In this document: piece by piece, positions 15,114 through 23,285 of the stretch
Numbering within the stretch: the first letter of the stretch is position 1
Layout: each line of letters opens with the position of its first letter
Assembly: GCA_019637315.1 (NCBI GenBank)
Contig: JAHBVU010000006.1
Coordinates: 156,530-220,529 of the forward strand
Direction: 5' to 3'
DNA: 64,000 bases
Origin: Gemmatimonadales bacterium
GTDB lineage: Bacteria > Gemmatimonadota > Gemmatimonadetes > Gemmatimonadales > GWC2-71-9
Notes under the pieces: model-generated
Seen by the model: only the letters and a program-made list of their open reading frames with translations
Told to the model about the DNA's origin: nothing
Databases searched by the model: none
Position numbers and translations under genes: made by a program

Positions 15114-16028
15114 TCAGTCGGGAAATGGTACGTCGACGGTCATGCCGTCGCGGGCGATCCTCACGGCCGGAAAGACGGCGCTTGCCTCGGCCAGCAGTTC
15201 GGGGGCATCACGGCTGTAGCGGGCGCTGATATGGGTCAGGACCAGGCGGCGGGCACCGACCTCGCGCGCGAGCAGCGCCGCCTCCCGCGCAGTCGAATGA
15301 CCGGTCTCGGCGGCACGGGCACGCTCGTCCTCGCCGAAGGTGGCCTCGTGCACCAGCAGGTCGGCACCGCGGGATACCTCGCGAACGCCGGCACAAGGTC
15401 GAGTGTCGCCGCTATAGACCACGGTACGCCCCGGGCGGGTCGGCCCCACGATGCCCTCAGGCGTCACGATCCGGCCGTCCGGCAGCGTCACAGCCTTGCC
15501 GCGGTGAATCTGGCCCCAGAGCGGGCCTTCCGGCACGCCGAGCTGGCGGGCGACTTCCGGATCGAAGCGGCCAAGGCGGTCCTGCTCGACCAATGCGTAG
15601 CCAACGGTATCCATCCGATGCTCCGTCGGAAAGACCAGGATGTCGTACTCGGCCCGCTTGAGTCGGTCGCCGGGTTTGACTTCGATGATCTCGACGGGAA
15701 ACTTGGTTCGCTCGATCCCGACCGACAGGGCATGTTCCAGGATCCGACGGGCGGGCCGAGGTCCGTAGAGCGTCACACCTTCGCGCCGGTCCATCAGCCC
15801 CATGGTACGAAAGAGCCCGATCACACCGAGCATGTGATCCGAGTGGTAGTGCGAAAAGAAGATCTCGGTAAAGGTGAACCCGACGCCGTACCGCATCATC
15901 TGCCGCTGCGTACCCTCGCCACAATCGAAGAGGAGCGTCTCGCCTTCGCGAGCAAGGGCTATACTGGTGACGTTGCGGTCGACCGTGGGACACGCGGCGC
16001 CGGTACCAAGAAACGTGAGGGCAAGCAT
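15114..16028 (-). CDS. rnz: Ribonuclease Z
   Basis: 304 residues, metallo-beta-lactamase fold. The metal-binding motif reads SHYHSDH near 59-65 (family T/S-H-x-H-x-D-H), with later ligands in YSGDTRPC (Asp), LVHEATFG and LVLTHISARY (His). The size and the C-terminal HIS motif are those of short RNase Z (about 300-310 aa). It cleaves the 3' trailer of tRNA precursors lacking an encoded CCA; the two tRNAs 2 kb away are of exactly that type. A TAGTTT box lies 6 nt before the ATG with no Shine-Dalgarno, so the mRNA may be leaderless. Cytoplasmic. Confidence 0.92.
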   Translation of the reverse strand: MLALTFLGTGAACPTVDRNVTSIALAREGETLLFDCGEGTQRQMMRYGVGFTFTEIFFSHYHSDHMLGVIGLFRTMGLMDRREGVTLYGPRPARRILEHALSVGIERTKFPVEIIEVKPGDRLKRAEYDILVFPTEHRMDTVGYALVEQDRLGRFDPEVARQLGVPEGPLWGQIHRGKAVTLPDGRIVTPEGIVGPTRPGRTVVYSGDTRPCAGVREVSRGADLLVHEATFGEDERARAAETGHSTAREAALLAREVGARRLVLTHISARYSRDAPELLAEASAVFPAVRIARDGMTVDVPFPD

Positions 16029-16034
16029 GGCGCA

Positions 16035-16040
16035 AAACTA
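16035..16040 (-). promoter_or_regulatory. TAGTTT -10 box 6 nt before rnz ATG
   Basis: Read on the minus strand, TAGTTT sits 6 nt upstream of the rnz ATG with no ribosome site between. This fits the leaderless pattern seen at other genes here. Confidence 0.4.
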
Positions 16041-16065
16041 ACAGCCCCAGCCCCCACGTGCCGGA

Positions 16066-16953
16066 TCAGAATGCCTTGATCTGGATGGTGATCTTGCCGG
16101 GGTTCTTCTTGATCTCGTTGACCAGTTCCTCGAGAGCAATCGACACACGGCGCAGGTCATGATAGAGCAATGTATCGTTGACCAGTTTACCCATGGTCCC
16201 GTCGCCCCGGTTGATCTTCTGAAGCAGGGTGTCGAGCCGGGCACTGGTGGCAGTAAAGCCGCTGCTGGTGAGCGCCAGGTTGGTCAGGAGCGTATCGCTC
16301 TTGCGGAGCGTGGTGGCCAGCTCCACCTGCGCCAGCGTGGTATCCAGGCGGGCAGAGAGCTGCTGCAGCGAGGCCATGGTCGCCGTCAGCTCCGCGGCTG
16401 GACCAGTCCGGGTGTTGGAGAACACCGAGGCCAGCCGCTGCATTGCCTCGAGCGTCGCATTGAGATTGTCGGCCAAGCGACGGTTGGCAATCTCGTTGAT
16501 GCCCCCGAGCGCTTCCTTGGCAGAGGCTCCGAGGTCACTCCCCATATCCATCAGACCCAGCGCAACCGAGCCCTGGATGACCTGCCCCGCCGGCAGCGGT
16601 TCTGCCGCACGCCCGGGGTTGAAGTTGATCACGGCATCGGCCACCAGCCCGACTGTCGCAAGCTCCGCACTCGCGTCGATACGCGGCTCTACTCGCGGCG
16701 AGAGTGAGAGCGTGATGACGACGTCACCGACGCCCCGGAAGTCGATCTCTTCCACCGACCCCAGATTGACACCCGAAACGCGCACCGCCGATCCGCGCTT
16801 CAGCGTTCCGACATCCGCGAAGGAGACCTGAACCGCCGAATGGCCGCGGCCGAAGCTCTTGCCCTGAAGCCACATGGTCCCGGCGAGAAACAGCCCGATG
16901 CCGGCCAGCACCAGTACGCCGACCGTGACTTCCTGCTTGCGATGAAGATCCAT
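16066..16953 (-). CDS. mlaD: MCE-domain substrate-binding protein of the Mla lipid transporter
   Basis: 295 residues. One membrane anchor near 8-28 (VTVGVLVLAGIGLFLAGTMWL) is followed by the MCE/MlaD beta-barrel domain about 38-115 (VQVSFADVGTLKRGSAVRVSGVNLG, then VTLSLSP...ASAELATVGLVADA). The rest, roughly 120-290, is a long amphipathic helix of the type that forms a tunnel in MCE hexamers. It works with the ATPase and permease genes directly upstream to move phospholipids between the membranes across the periplasm. Third gene of the operon; the 8-nt gap to mlaF supports co-transcription. No MlaB or MlaC is present in this cluster. Confidence 0.9.
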   Translation of the reverse strand: MDLHRKQEVTVGVLVLAGIGLFLAGTMWLQGKSFGRGHSAVQVSFADVGTLKRGSAVRVSGVNLGSVEEIDFRGVGDVVITLSLSPRVEPRIDASAELATVGLVADAVINFNPGRAAEPLPAGQVIQGSVALGLMDMGSDLGASAKEALGGINEIANRRLADNLNATLEAMQRLASVFSNTRTGPAAELTATMASLQQLSARLDTTLAQVELATTLRKSDTLLTNLALTSSGFTATSARLDTLLQKINRGDGTMGKLVNDTLLYHDLRRVSIALEELVNEIKKNPGKITIQIKAF

Positions 16954-16961
16954 ATAGCCGC

Positions 16962-17711
16962 CTACCCAGCGTCTTGGGTTTCGAAATCCCGTTCCAGAAA
17001 GGCGCGCACCTTCTCGTTGTCGGACTCCCGAAACTCGGCGGGGGTGCCCTGCAAGAGGATTCGCCCGTCACTCAACAAGGCGACCCGGTCCGCCACGCGA
17101 AATGCGCCCCGCACGTCGTGAGTCACCATCACACTGGTCACGCCCAGATCGTCCGAGAGCCGCTTGACCAGCTTGTCGATCACGTCGGAGTTGACCGGAT
17201 CGAGTCCGGAGGTTGGCTCGTCGTACAACAGGTACTTCGGCGCTCCCGCAATGGCCCGTGCGATTCCGACACGCTTGCGCATCCCGCCGGAAAGCTGCGC
17301 CGGAAACTTGCGCAGGGTCTCAGGCGCCAGATTGACCAAGCGAAGGCATTCGTCCACCCGCTGCTCGCAGTACTCGAGGTCGCGGAACTGCTCCGGGTTG
17401 ACGATACCTAGCCGGATGTTCTCGAATACATTCATCGAGTCGAACAAAGCGCCGTTCTGAAACACGTAGCCGATGGTGGTGCGCAATTTGGCTAACTCTT
17501 CGCGCTTGAGCAGCCCGACATTCTTGCCGTCGACGAGCACGGCGCCCTCGTCCGGGTGAATCAAGCCGTTGATATGCTTGAGCAGCACGCTTTTGCCGGT
17601 GCCCGACGGACCGAGCAGGGCCACCGTTTCGCCGTCATTCACGGTGAAATCAACACCGGCAAGCACCACCTGCTCGCCGAAGCGCTTCTTGACGCCGCGT
17701 AGCTCGATCAT
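16962..17711 (-). CDS. mlaF: Mla-type ABC transporter ATP-binding protein
   Basis: 249 residues, a complete ABC ATPase: Walker A GPSGTGKS near 33-40, Q-loop VFQNGALF near 84-91, signature LSGGMRKRV near 138-146, Walker B YLLYDEPTSGLDP near 159-171 and switch His in VMVTHDV. The GGMRKRVGIARA form of the signature is typical of MlaF/Mkl. It powers the MlaE permease on the cytoplasmic face. Its start abuts the mlaE stop with no gap (17711/17712), so the two are co-translated. Mid gene of the mlaE-mlaF-mlaD operon. Confidence 0.93.
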   Translation of the reverse strand: MIELRGVKKRFGEQVVLAGVDFTVNDGETVALLGPSGTGKSVLLKHINGLIHPDEGAVLVDGKNVGLLKREELAKLRTTIGYVFQNGALFDSMNVFENIRLGIVNPEQFRDLEYCEQRVDECLRLVNLAPETLRKFPAQLSGGMRKRVGIARAIAGAPKYLLYDEPTSGLDPVNSDVIDKLVKRLSDDLGVTSVMVTHDVRGAFRVADRVALLSDGRILLQGTPAEFRESDNEKVRAFLERDFETQDAG

Positions 17712-18497
17712 CTAGTTCAGCAAGACTTTTGCGAGCACGACGTTGAGCAGCAGAATCACCACGGAACTGGTGACGACCGCCGCCGTGGTTGCCTGGCCGA
17801 CGCCCTGCGCCCCCTGTTTGGCGTTGAAGCCCATGTAGCAGGAAATCAGCGCAATCGCGCCGCCGAAGAAGAAGGCTTTGATGACCGAGTAGTATCCATC
17901 GAAGGCCCGATAGTAGTACTGCGCACCATATGCGAAGTCCTCGTTGGTCATCGGCAGGACCTGCTTGACCCCATACCAGCCGGCCAGCACCGCTATCACG
18001 TCGGCGACGATAACGAGGATAGGAACCATGATGAAGCCGGCCAGCACCTTCGGAATGATCAGGTGCGAAGCGGGCGACCGGCCCAGACTCTCGAGCGCAT
18101 CGATCTGCTCGGTCACCCGCATCGAGCCGAGCTCGGCTGCGTAGCTTGCGCCGATCCGGCCGGCCAGCACGAGTCCGACCAGGACCGGCCCGAGTTCGAG
18201 AACGACGGTCGAGACGATCAGGGTACCGAGGACGTAGATGGGCAGACTGGTCTGCCACTGGTACCCCGACTGAAAAGCCGTCACCGCGCCGGCGAAGGCG
18301 GCAATCACCACCACGATGGGAAGGCTGCCACCACCAATGGTAGCTGCCTCCGAGATCGTGCGGGGAAGCCACCCGCGCACATCGCGGAAGCCGCGAATGA
18401 TTTCGAGGCACATCAGGCTGAAGCGGCCGAAATGGGCCAGGGCCCCGAGAACTACCCTACCGATGAGACGTGGAAAACCGAGCACGGCATTGGCCAT
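17712..18497 (-). CDS. mlaE: MlaE-family permease
   Basis: 261 residues from the ATG at 18497. Five to six helices; the conserved MlaE blocks ELGPVLVGLVLAGRIGASYAAELGSM and EQIDALESLG, then SPASHLIIPKVLAGFIMVP, are all present around residues 115-165. Forms the membrane channel of the phospholipid transporter with MlaF and MlaD. The reading frame is open further upstream, but that extension overlaps the start of mutY and lacks similarity to the family; GGACTG-type ribosome site is not obvious. Divergent from mutY with only 19 nt between the two ATGs, so their promoters must lie within each other's coding starts. Confidence 0.88.
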   Translation of the reverse strand: MANAVLGFPRLIGRVVLGALAHFGRFSLMCLEIIRGFRDVRGWLPRTISEAATIGGGSLPIVVVIAAFAGAVTAFQSGYQWQTSLPIYVLGTLIVSTVVLELGPVLVGLVLAGRIGASYAAELGSMRVTEQIDALESLGRSPASHLIIPKVLAGFIMVPILVIVADVIAVLAGWYGVKQVLPMTNEDFAYGAQYYYRAFDGYYSVIKAFFFGGAIALISCYMGFNAKQGAQGVGQATTAAVVTSSVVILLLNVVLAKVLLN

Positions 18498-18502
18498 GTC
18501 TG

Positions 18503-18508
18503 TATCTT
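18503..18508 (+). promoter_or_regulatory. TATCTT -10 box 8 nt before mutY ATG
   Basis: TATCTT followed by a run of C and then ATG at 18517, with no ribosome site. A leaderless mutY start from inside the 19-nt mlaE-mutY gap is the simplest reading. Confidence 0.45.
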
Positions 18509-18516
18509 GCCCCCCC

Positions 18517-19230
18517 ATGCCGTCGAAGTCCACCCTGACCAGCTTCAGGCGCCGGATCGTCAAATGGTTCCGAAAACACGGCCGAGACCTGCCATGGCGG
18601 CAGACCCGTGACCCGTATCGGATCCTGGTATCGGAATTCATGCTCCAGCAGACCCAGGTCAGCCGGGTCGAGGGCTACTACGCCCGATTCCTGGAGCAGT
18701 ACCCCGACCTGAAGACGCTTGCGGCGGCCAGTCCTGGCACGGTTCGGGAAAGCTGGCAGGGGCTGGGTTATTATCGGCGGGCCGACAACCTGCACCGGCT
18801 GGCACAGGTTGTCGTCGGCGAGCTGGACGGCACCATTCCGCAGGACATCGAGGCACTTCGGGCCCTACCGGGCGTCGGGCGGTACACGGCGGGCGCCGTT
18901 GCGACCTTTGCGTTCGAGGCGGCCGAGCCCTGCGTCGACACCAACGTCGCCCGGGTGGTTCGGCGGGCTTTCCACCCTCGGGCCGGCACGAAGGCTCCGG
19001 ATCAGGAGAAACTCTGGCGAACCGCGCGAGCCCTGGTTCCCGCGCCCGGCCCGGCCGCCTGGGCCTTCAATCAGGGCATCATGGAACTGGGTGCCACGGT
19101 CTGCACCGCACGCAAGGCACTCTGTCCCGCCTGCCCGGTTCGAACCGACTGTTCGACCGGCAAGCGACGGACCCGCTCAACGCCAGCCCATCACCGCCGA
19201 AATAAGGGCAAGCAGACCAAGCAGGCCTGA
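18517..19230 (+). CDS. mutY: A/G-specific adenine glycosylase, short form lacking the NUDIX domain
   Basis: 237 residues. The HhH-GPD glycosylase core is complete: WRQTRDPYRILVSEFMLQQTQV with the catalytic Glu near 40 and the MutY-type QQTQV, the helix-hairpin-helix LPGVGRYTAGAV, the Asp in CVDTNVARV, and the [4Fe-4S] site C-x6-C-x2-C-x5-C (CTARKALCPACPVRTDC). It removes adenine opposite 8-oxoG. Most MutY proteins are about 350 residues because of a C-terminal MutT-like domain that reads 8-oxoG; here the protein ends about 20 residues after the cluster with a Lys/Arg-rich tail (HHRRNKGKQTKQA). Start ATG at 18517 is preferred; an in-frame ATG at 18496 would overlap mlaE. The 3' end overlaps the next, convergent gene by 54 nt. 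Confidence 0.9.
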   Translation: MPSKSTLTSFRRRIVKWFRKHGRDLPWRQTRDPYRILVSEFMLQQTQVSRVEGYYARFLEQYPDLKTLAAASPGTVRESWQGLGYYRRADNLHRLAQVVVGELDGTIPQDIEALRALPGVGRYTAGAVATFAFEAAEPCVDTNVARVVRRAFHPRAGTKAPDQEKLWRTARALVPAPGPAAWAFNQGIMELGATVCTARKALCPACPVRTDCSTGKRRTRSTPAHHRRNKGKQTKQA

Positions 19231-19635
19231 GATCATGCCGAGGCGCGCCTGCTTCTTACGCAGGTGGTCGAACTGCGCGGCATGGGAAACCGGATCGAGC
19301 CGGGCCAGCCGGCTGGAATTCGGCACCAGCACGATCAGGGTGATCAGCGCAGCAGCCAACCCCGCCACCTGCATCGTCATCAACTGGTGTGTGATGGCCG
19401 CCATGGCGCCCGGACTGCCGTACATCGTGAGCGTCAGCACCAGGCCGGAGACCACCACTGCGAGGCTGCCGGGAAAGACGGCCGAGTTGTAGATCGTCCG
19501 CAGCAGGCGCGCCACGGTCGCGAGCTGCTCGCGGGCTTCTCGGCGGCCGGCAATACTGACCGCCATGGCCCCCGCGGCGCCACCCAGCCAGAGGACCATG
19601 CCCAGGAGATGAACGAAAACCCAGAATCGAATCAT
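19177..19635 (-). CDS. Four-helix membrane protein (DUF2269/CopD-like), unknown function
   Basis: 152 residues with four membrane helices: about 4-27 (FWVFVHLLGMVLWLGGAAGAMAV), 52-72 (AVFPGSLAVVVSGLVLTLTMYG), 84-105 and 130-150 (LGMISGLLGLLALISAVMGW). The HLLGMVLWLGG motif with a His in helix 1, and a further His after helix 2, resemble the DUF2269/CopD-like group of small integral membrane proteins, some of which bind heme or copper. No function can be assigned. The stop lies inside the 3' end of mutY on the opposite strand (54-nt overlap), and its start overlaps the stop of the DUF2203 gene by 4 nt, so it is the last gene of the 19.2-21.4 kb operon. Confidence 0.75.
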   Translation of the reverse strand: MIRFWVFVHLLGMVLWLGGAAGAMAVSIAGRREAREQLATVARLLRTIYNSAVFPGSLAVVVSGLVLTLTMYGSPGAMAAITHQLMTMQVAGLAAALITLIVLVPNSSRLARLDPVSHAAQFDHLRKKQARLGMISGLLGLLALISAVMGWR

Positions 19636-20057
19636 GGGACAATTTCACTGAAGAGGGACGGGTCGATCTCTTGCCGGCCGGCAAATCCGGAATCGACCTC
19701 ATGCCAGTGGGATATCCGTTCCTCACCGAGCCGCCAGCAGAGGAACACGAGTCGGTCGTCGCGCAGGGCGTAGAAGTCAACCAGCCCTTCATCGATGCCT
19801 TTGAAGACACAGCCGATCCCCTCGAGTTCCAGGAGCAGCTCGTTGACGCGGTCGGCCGCAACGGTCACGACGTTCCGCGCCGACACCAGCTCCGGTGTCT
19901 CCCCGGTATCGGCCCGAGCCCCGGCGGCCAGCAGCTCGTAGTCCGCCATGGCATGGCGCCAGACATCGTACTCCCCCTGGAGGTCGCTGAGAATCCGCCG
20001 CACCAGCGGAAGTGTCCTCTCCGCTTCTTCCAGACTGAAGATCCGCACCTCGGCCAT
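19632..20057 (-). CDS. DUF2203 family protein
   Basis: 141 residues from the ATG at 20057 (GGGGG ribosome site). It begins RIFSLEEAERTLPLVRRILSDLQ, the DUF2203 start, continues as a helical hairpin (about 10-80), and ends with GIGCVFKGIDEGLVDFYALRDDRLVFLCWRLGEERISHWHEVDSGFAGRQ-type blocks in which G-x-V-K-x-x-x-x-G-L-V-D-F and L-C-W-x-x-G-E-x-x-x-x-x-W-H are the family signature. Function unknown; the conserved C-W...H-W-H cluster may bind metal. Cytoplasmic. Upstream in-frame codons exist to 20138 but lie past the family start. Confidence 0.82.
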   Translation of the reverse strand: MAEVRIFSLEEAERTLPLVRRILSDLQGEYDVWRHAMADYELLAAGARADTGETPELVSARNVVTVAADRVNELLLELEGIGCVFKGIDEGLVDFYALRDDRLVFLCWRLGEERISHWHEVDSGFAGRQEIDPSLFSEIVP

Positions 20058-20134
20058 GGCACCCCCTGCCGGACAATGAGGCCCGTTTCGGGCGACCCGC
20101 GCTCGGAGAACATCGGCCCGAGACCGGGGTCCGG

Positions 20135-20959
20135 TCAAGCACCGGATTCGAGTGCCGCTCGAGCGGCTGTCCGCCCGGCTTCCAGATACGCATCGAGCTG
20201 ATCGACCGCAAATGTCTCCCCGCGGTTGACGCGAGGCCGGATGTAGGTGAGCGGCACCCGACCGGGGGTCGCCCGCCAGAGTGCGACCTGCAGGGCCGTG
20301 TTGCTCGCCATCAGGACGAACTGGGTGTCGCTGTGGGCCCGAATCAAGGCTGGGGGGGGCCGCTCACGCGAGGGTTCCGAGTCGAACCCCGGCCCAACGT
20401 CGATTGCCACGACCCGATCGGCCGGGAACCGTGCCGCCACGTCGAGCGGCACCACCGCGCGAAGTCCGCCATCAGCCAGGCGCCGGCCGAGCAGTTGCAC
20501 GGGGGGGTAGAACACGGGCAGTGCGCACGAAGCAAAAAGCGCGTCGGCCAGTGGAGCATCGACCCCGCCGTCCCCGAAAACGACGAGCTCGCCGGTGTCG
20601 AGATCGGCGGCCGTCACGGACAGGGGCGTGCGCAGCTGGTCGAAGCGGTCGACGGGCAACAAGGAGCCCAGGGTGTCGCGGAGGCGCTGCCCCTTGAACA
20701 GCGATGGCGCAAAGAGACCCCGAATGAACGCGGTCCGATCGAGCGCGGCCACGGCGGCTCGATCGACGGTGCGCAACTGCGCCGTGACCTCTGCCAGCGG
20801 CACACCCGCCGCCAGCCCGGCACCGATGACCGCACCCATCGAGGTGCCGATGATCCGAGTCGGCACGAGGCCGGCCTGACCCAGTACCTCGAGCGCACCA
20901 AGCTGGGCCGCGGTCTTGGCGCCCCCGCCGGACAGCACCAGGGTAATCCGAGGAGCCAT
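20135..20959 (-). CDS. Patatin-like phospholipase (RssA/YchK type)
   Basis: 274 residues. The oxyanion loop SGGGAK (10-15), the nucleophile S40 in GTSMG and the Asp of the D-G dyad (LADGGL, D163-G164) form the patatin Ser-Asp catalytic site. Length and the lack of a beta-barrel mark it as a stand-alone bacterial patatin of the RssA type, a cytoplasmic or membrane-associated lipid acyl hydrolase; the substrate is unknown. Its ATG overlaps the stop of the thioesterase gene by one base, so a lipase-thioesterase pair is co-translated. Downstream it is followed after 77 nt by the DUF2203 gene. Confidence 0.88.
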   Translation of the reverse strand: MAPRITLVLSGGGAKTAAQLGALEVLGQAGLVPTRIIGTSMGAVIGAGLAAGVPLAEVTAQLRTVDRAAVAALDRTAFIRGLFAPSLFKGQRLRDTLGSLLPVDRFDQLRTPLSVTAADLDTGELVVFGDGGVDAPLADALFASCALPVFYPPVQLLGRRLADGGLRAVVPLDVAARFPADRVVAIDVGPGFDSEPSRERPPPALIRAHSDTQFVLMASNTALQVALWRATPGRVPLTYIRPRVNRGETFAVDQLDAYLEAGRTAARAALESGA

Positions 20960-21420
20960 CAGCCTTTCCGAGCCAGGTAGCGGGCCTCAGCCGCGTCATA
21001 CCGCTCGCGCTCCACGTCGGAGCCGGGCACCAGACGGGGCACTCGACGCGGCTTCCGGTCGAGGTCGATCGCGACGAACACGAGATGGGCGGTATGGGTC
21101 CGCTGGCGCGCTCCGGTCGCGATGTGCTCTGAGATCACCTCGACCGTGATGTACATCGAACTGCGGCCGACGTAATCGACCTCGGCGGTGCACGTTACCA
21201 GCGCACCAACCGGGATGGCGTGATGAAAGTCGAGGCGGTCGATCGACTTGGTGACGGCCGGGCCGCCGGCATGTCGCATGGCCGCCACGGCGGCCGCCTG
21301 GTCGACCAGCGCCATCAGGTCGCCGCCAAAGAGGTCGCCGAGGACGTTCTGCATGTGCGGCATCACGAAGGTGGTGATCTCACCGCGGGAGAACGACATC
21401 GGACGGGAATCGGGTGTCAT
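20959..21420 (-). CDS. Acyl-CoA thioesterase, hotdog fold (YciA/BACH type)
   Basis: 153 residues. Hotdog motif: FVMPHMQNVLGDLFGGDLMALVDQAAAVAAMRHAGG-type helix (about 17-52) with the catalytic Asp in the central helix (LVDQAA), followed by strands DRLDFHHAIPVG and VDYVGRSSMYITVEVISE. It cleaves acyl-CoA to acid and CoA in the cytoplasm. It lies upstream of, and is translationally coupled to, the patatin gene, consistent with fatty-acid turnover. A TATCTT box lies 6 nt before its ATG with no ribosome site. Confidence 0.88.
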   Translation of the reverse strand: MTPDSRPMSFSRGEITTFVMPHMQNVLGDLFGGDLMALVDQAAAVAAMRHAGGPAVTKSIDRLDFHHAIPVGALVTCTAEVDYVGRSSMYITVEVISEHIATGARQRTHTAHLVFVAIDLDRKPRRVPRLVPGSDVERERYDAAEARYLARKG

Positions 21421-21426
21421 AAGCTC

Positions 21427-21432
21427 AAGATA
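21427..21432 (-). promoter_or_regulatory. TATCTT -10 box 6 nt before the thioesterase ATG
   Basis: On the minus strand TATCTT is followed by 6 nt and the ATG at 21420, without a Shine-Dalgarno. It would start the thioesterase-patatin-DUF2203-membrane-protein operon as a leaderless mRNA. Confidence 0.5.
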
Positions 21433-21460
21433 AGGCAGGAGGACCCTGAGGGACCCGTCG

Positions 21461-23242
21461 TCAGTAGTCGACTGGCCTCAAGTAAAACTCGCCGATGGCG
21501 GTCGGGCTCAGCATCGCGACCGTGGGCAGCTTGCGTTTCCAGTGGGTCGAGTCCAAACGCCGGCGAACCAGCGCAATCTCGGCGGCCGAGAATCCGAGCG
21601 ACTCGATTGCCTCGGCGGGATAGCCGGAGAGGGTCCAGTGAAGAATCTGGTCGGCCTTGGCGTAGCTGATGCCGAAGTCGCCTTCGTCGGTCTGGCCTGC
21701 AACCAGATCGGCCGTCGGCGGCTTGTCGACGATTTCGAGTGGAACGCCCAAGTGCCGGGCCAGGGCCCAGACCTGTGTCTTGAAGAGATCGCCGATCGGG
21801 TTGACCGGTGGCGAGTCGTCGGCGTGCCAGGTAAAGTAGCCGAACAGACGCTCGGTCTTGTTGCCGGTGCCGAGCGGAATCCCGTTGAGCGACGCGGCAA
21901 GATCGAACAGCGTGATCATCCGCATCCGTGCCATCACGTTGCCCAGCCGGCCCGGGGTCGGCGGATCGAGTTCGCCCACCAGGCCGTCAACCCCGGCGCT
22001 GATATCCACGGTGCGTGCAGCCAGGCCCAGGGCGTCGATAACCAGCTGCGCATCGTTCAGACTGGCGGGACTCGAGGTTCGGTAGGGCATTCGAACGGCG
22101 GTGACGTTGGTCGGCCCAAAGGCGCGAGCCGCCAGGTACGCCACGACGGCGCTGTCGACGCCGCCGGACAGGCCAAGTACCACCCGTTCGAATCCGCGCC
22201 GCCGGTTCACTTCATCCTTGAGGAACTCGACCAGCCAGCGTTCGGTCAGCTCGGGATCGATCTCGAGCGGCTTCTGCCCGGCTGGCGGCGGGACGGCGCC
22301 CGCGCGCTTGACGACCGTGCTGGCGGCCCGGTCGCCGGTGGACGGATCGCCCGCAGCGATGGCCTGACGGCGCGCGGTCAGCGCATCGAGCAGATGCGGG
22401 AGATGGGTCTCGAGGTCCGACAGCATCGGTTCCTCGGCACGGGTCCGGGGCACCTCATCGAGATCCACGGTCACGACTGTCAGGCCATCCTCGAAAATCG
22501 GGGCGCGGGCCACGACCCCGCCCCGCGGATCGACCACCAGCGAGCCTCCGGGAAATGCCTTGCCGCCCTCGAAGCCAACCAGGTGGGCCACCACGACAAA
22601 CAGCCCATGCTCCGCAGCAATCGCCTGGGCCACCCGCTCCCATCGAACCGTGCTGGCGGGCCGCCCGTCTCCGTTCTCGCCCGGCTGAACGCCGCGGGCG
22701 GGGCTGGCAGACAGCACCACGACAACCTGGGCACCGTCGAGCGCGGCCATGGTCGGAACGATCGAATGCCAGGCGTCCTCACACACGACGATTGCCGCCC
22801 GCCCCCAGGCAAGGTCGAAGGCCTGCACCGAACGCCCCGGCTCGACGAAGCGCTCCTCATCGAACACGCCGTAGGTCGGGAGAAAGACTTTGCGGTGTAC
22901 GTGGCAGATCCCGGCCTCGCTGCCGCCCAGCCGCGCAGCGAGGCCTGAATTGTACAGTCGGGTATTCCAGAGTTCGTAGAACCCGACGATGACGTCGACC
23001 GGTGCCGCGCCGCTTGCGGCGTGCACCTCGGACAGATCGGCATAAAGCTGCTCCGCCGACACGGCGAGCTCGCGAACGCCGCCTTCGACGAAATACCCCG
23101 TCAGCGCGGTTTCGGGTAGAACCAGAACGTCAACCGGCTCAGGACTCCGAGCGAGGTCGCGAAAGAGCTGCCCGACCTGCTCGAGGTTGGCGCGGTAGGC
23201 TGCTTTGCGGGGGCGAAACTGTGCGATGGCAAGCCGAAGCAT
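21461..23242 (-). CDS. nadE: Glutamine-dependent NAD+ synthetase
   Basis: 593 residues from the ATG at 23242. The N-terminal half (about 1-275) is a nitrilase-fold glutaminase with the E-K-C triad in LPETALTGY, HRKVFLPTYG and VVCEDAWHS. The C-terminal half is the ATP-pyrophosphatase NAD synthase: GLSGGVDSA P-loop, GNKTER, the FTWHADDSPPVNPIGDLFKTQVW segment and a KPPTADL motif. It makes NAD+ from nicotinate adenine dinucleotide using Gln as ammonia donor. The start at 23242 follows TACCTT by 5 nt with no Shine-Dalgarno, and is divergent from the DSP-phosphatase-like gene; both starts sit within a 43-nt gap. Confidence 0.95.
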   Translation of the reverse strand: MLRLAIAQFRPRKAAYRANLEQVGQLFRDLARSPEPVDVLVLPETALTGYFVEGGVRELAVSAEQLYADLSEVHAASGAAPVDVIVGFYELWNTRLYNSGLAARLGGSEAGICHVHRKVFLPTYGVFDEERFVEPGRSVQAFDLAWGRAAIVVCEDAWHSIVPTMAALDGAQVVVVLSASPARGVQPGENGDGRPASTVRWERVAQAIAAEHGLFVVVAHLVGFEGGKAFPGGSLVVDPRGGVVARAPIFEDGLTVVTVDLDEVPRTRAEEPMLSDLETHLPHLLDALTARRQAIAAGDPSTGDRAASTVVKRAGAVPPPAGQKPLEIDPELTERWLVEFLKDEVNRRRGFERVVLGLSGGVDSAVVAYLAARAFGPTNVTAVRMPYRTSSPASLNDAQLVIDALGLAARTVDISAGVDGLVGELDPPTPGRLGNVMARMRMITLFDLAASLNGIPLGTGNKTERLFGYFTWHADDSPPVNPIGDLFKTQVWALARHLGVPLEIVDKPPTADLVAGQTDEGDFGISYAKADQILHWTLSGYPAEAIESLGFSAAEIALVRRRLDSTHWKRKLPTVAMLSPTAIGEFYLRPVDY

Positions 23243-23247
23243 GCTGA

Positions 23248-23279
23248 AAGGTAGCTGGGAGCCGCGATCGAGGTACCTT
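23248..23279. promoter_or_regulatory. Divergent pair of TACCTT -10 boxes between nadE and the phosphatase-like gene
   Basis: TACCTT on the minus strand (23248-23253) is 5 nt from the nadE ATG. TACCTT on the plus strand (23274-23279) is 6 nt from the ATG at 23286. The whole gap is 43 nt and has no ribosome site, so both messages would be leaderless and the promoters overlap back to back. Confidence 0.55.
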
Positions 23280-23285
23280 TCAGGC

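Noticed and set aside
14565..16079. A 504-codon plus-strand open frame
   Set aside because: Overlaps the RAYT-like gene in another frame and is antisense to rnz; no family signature.
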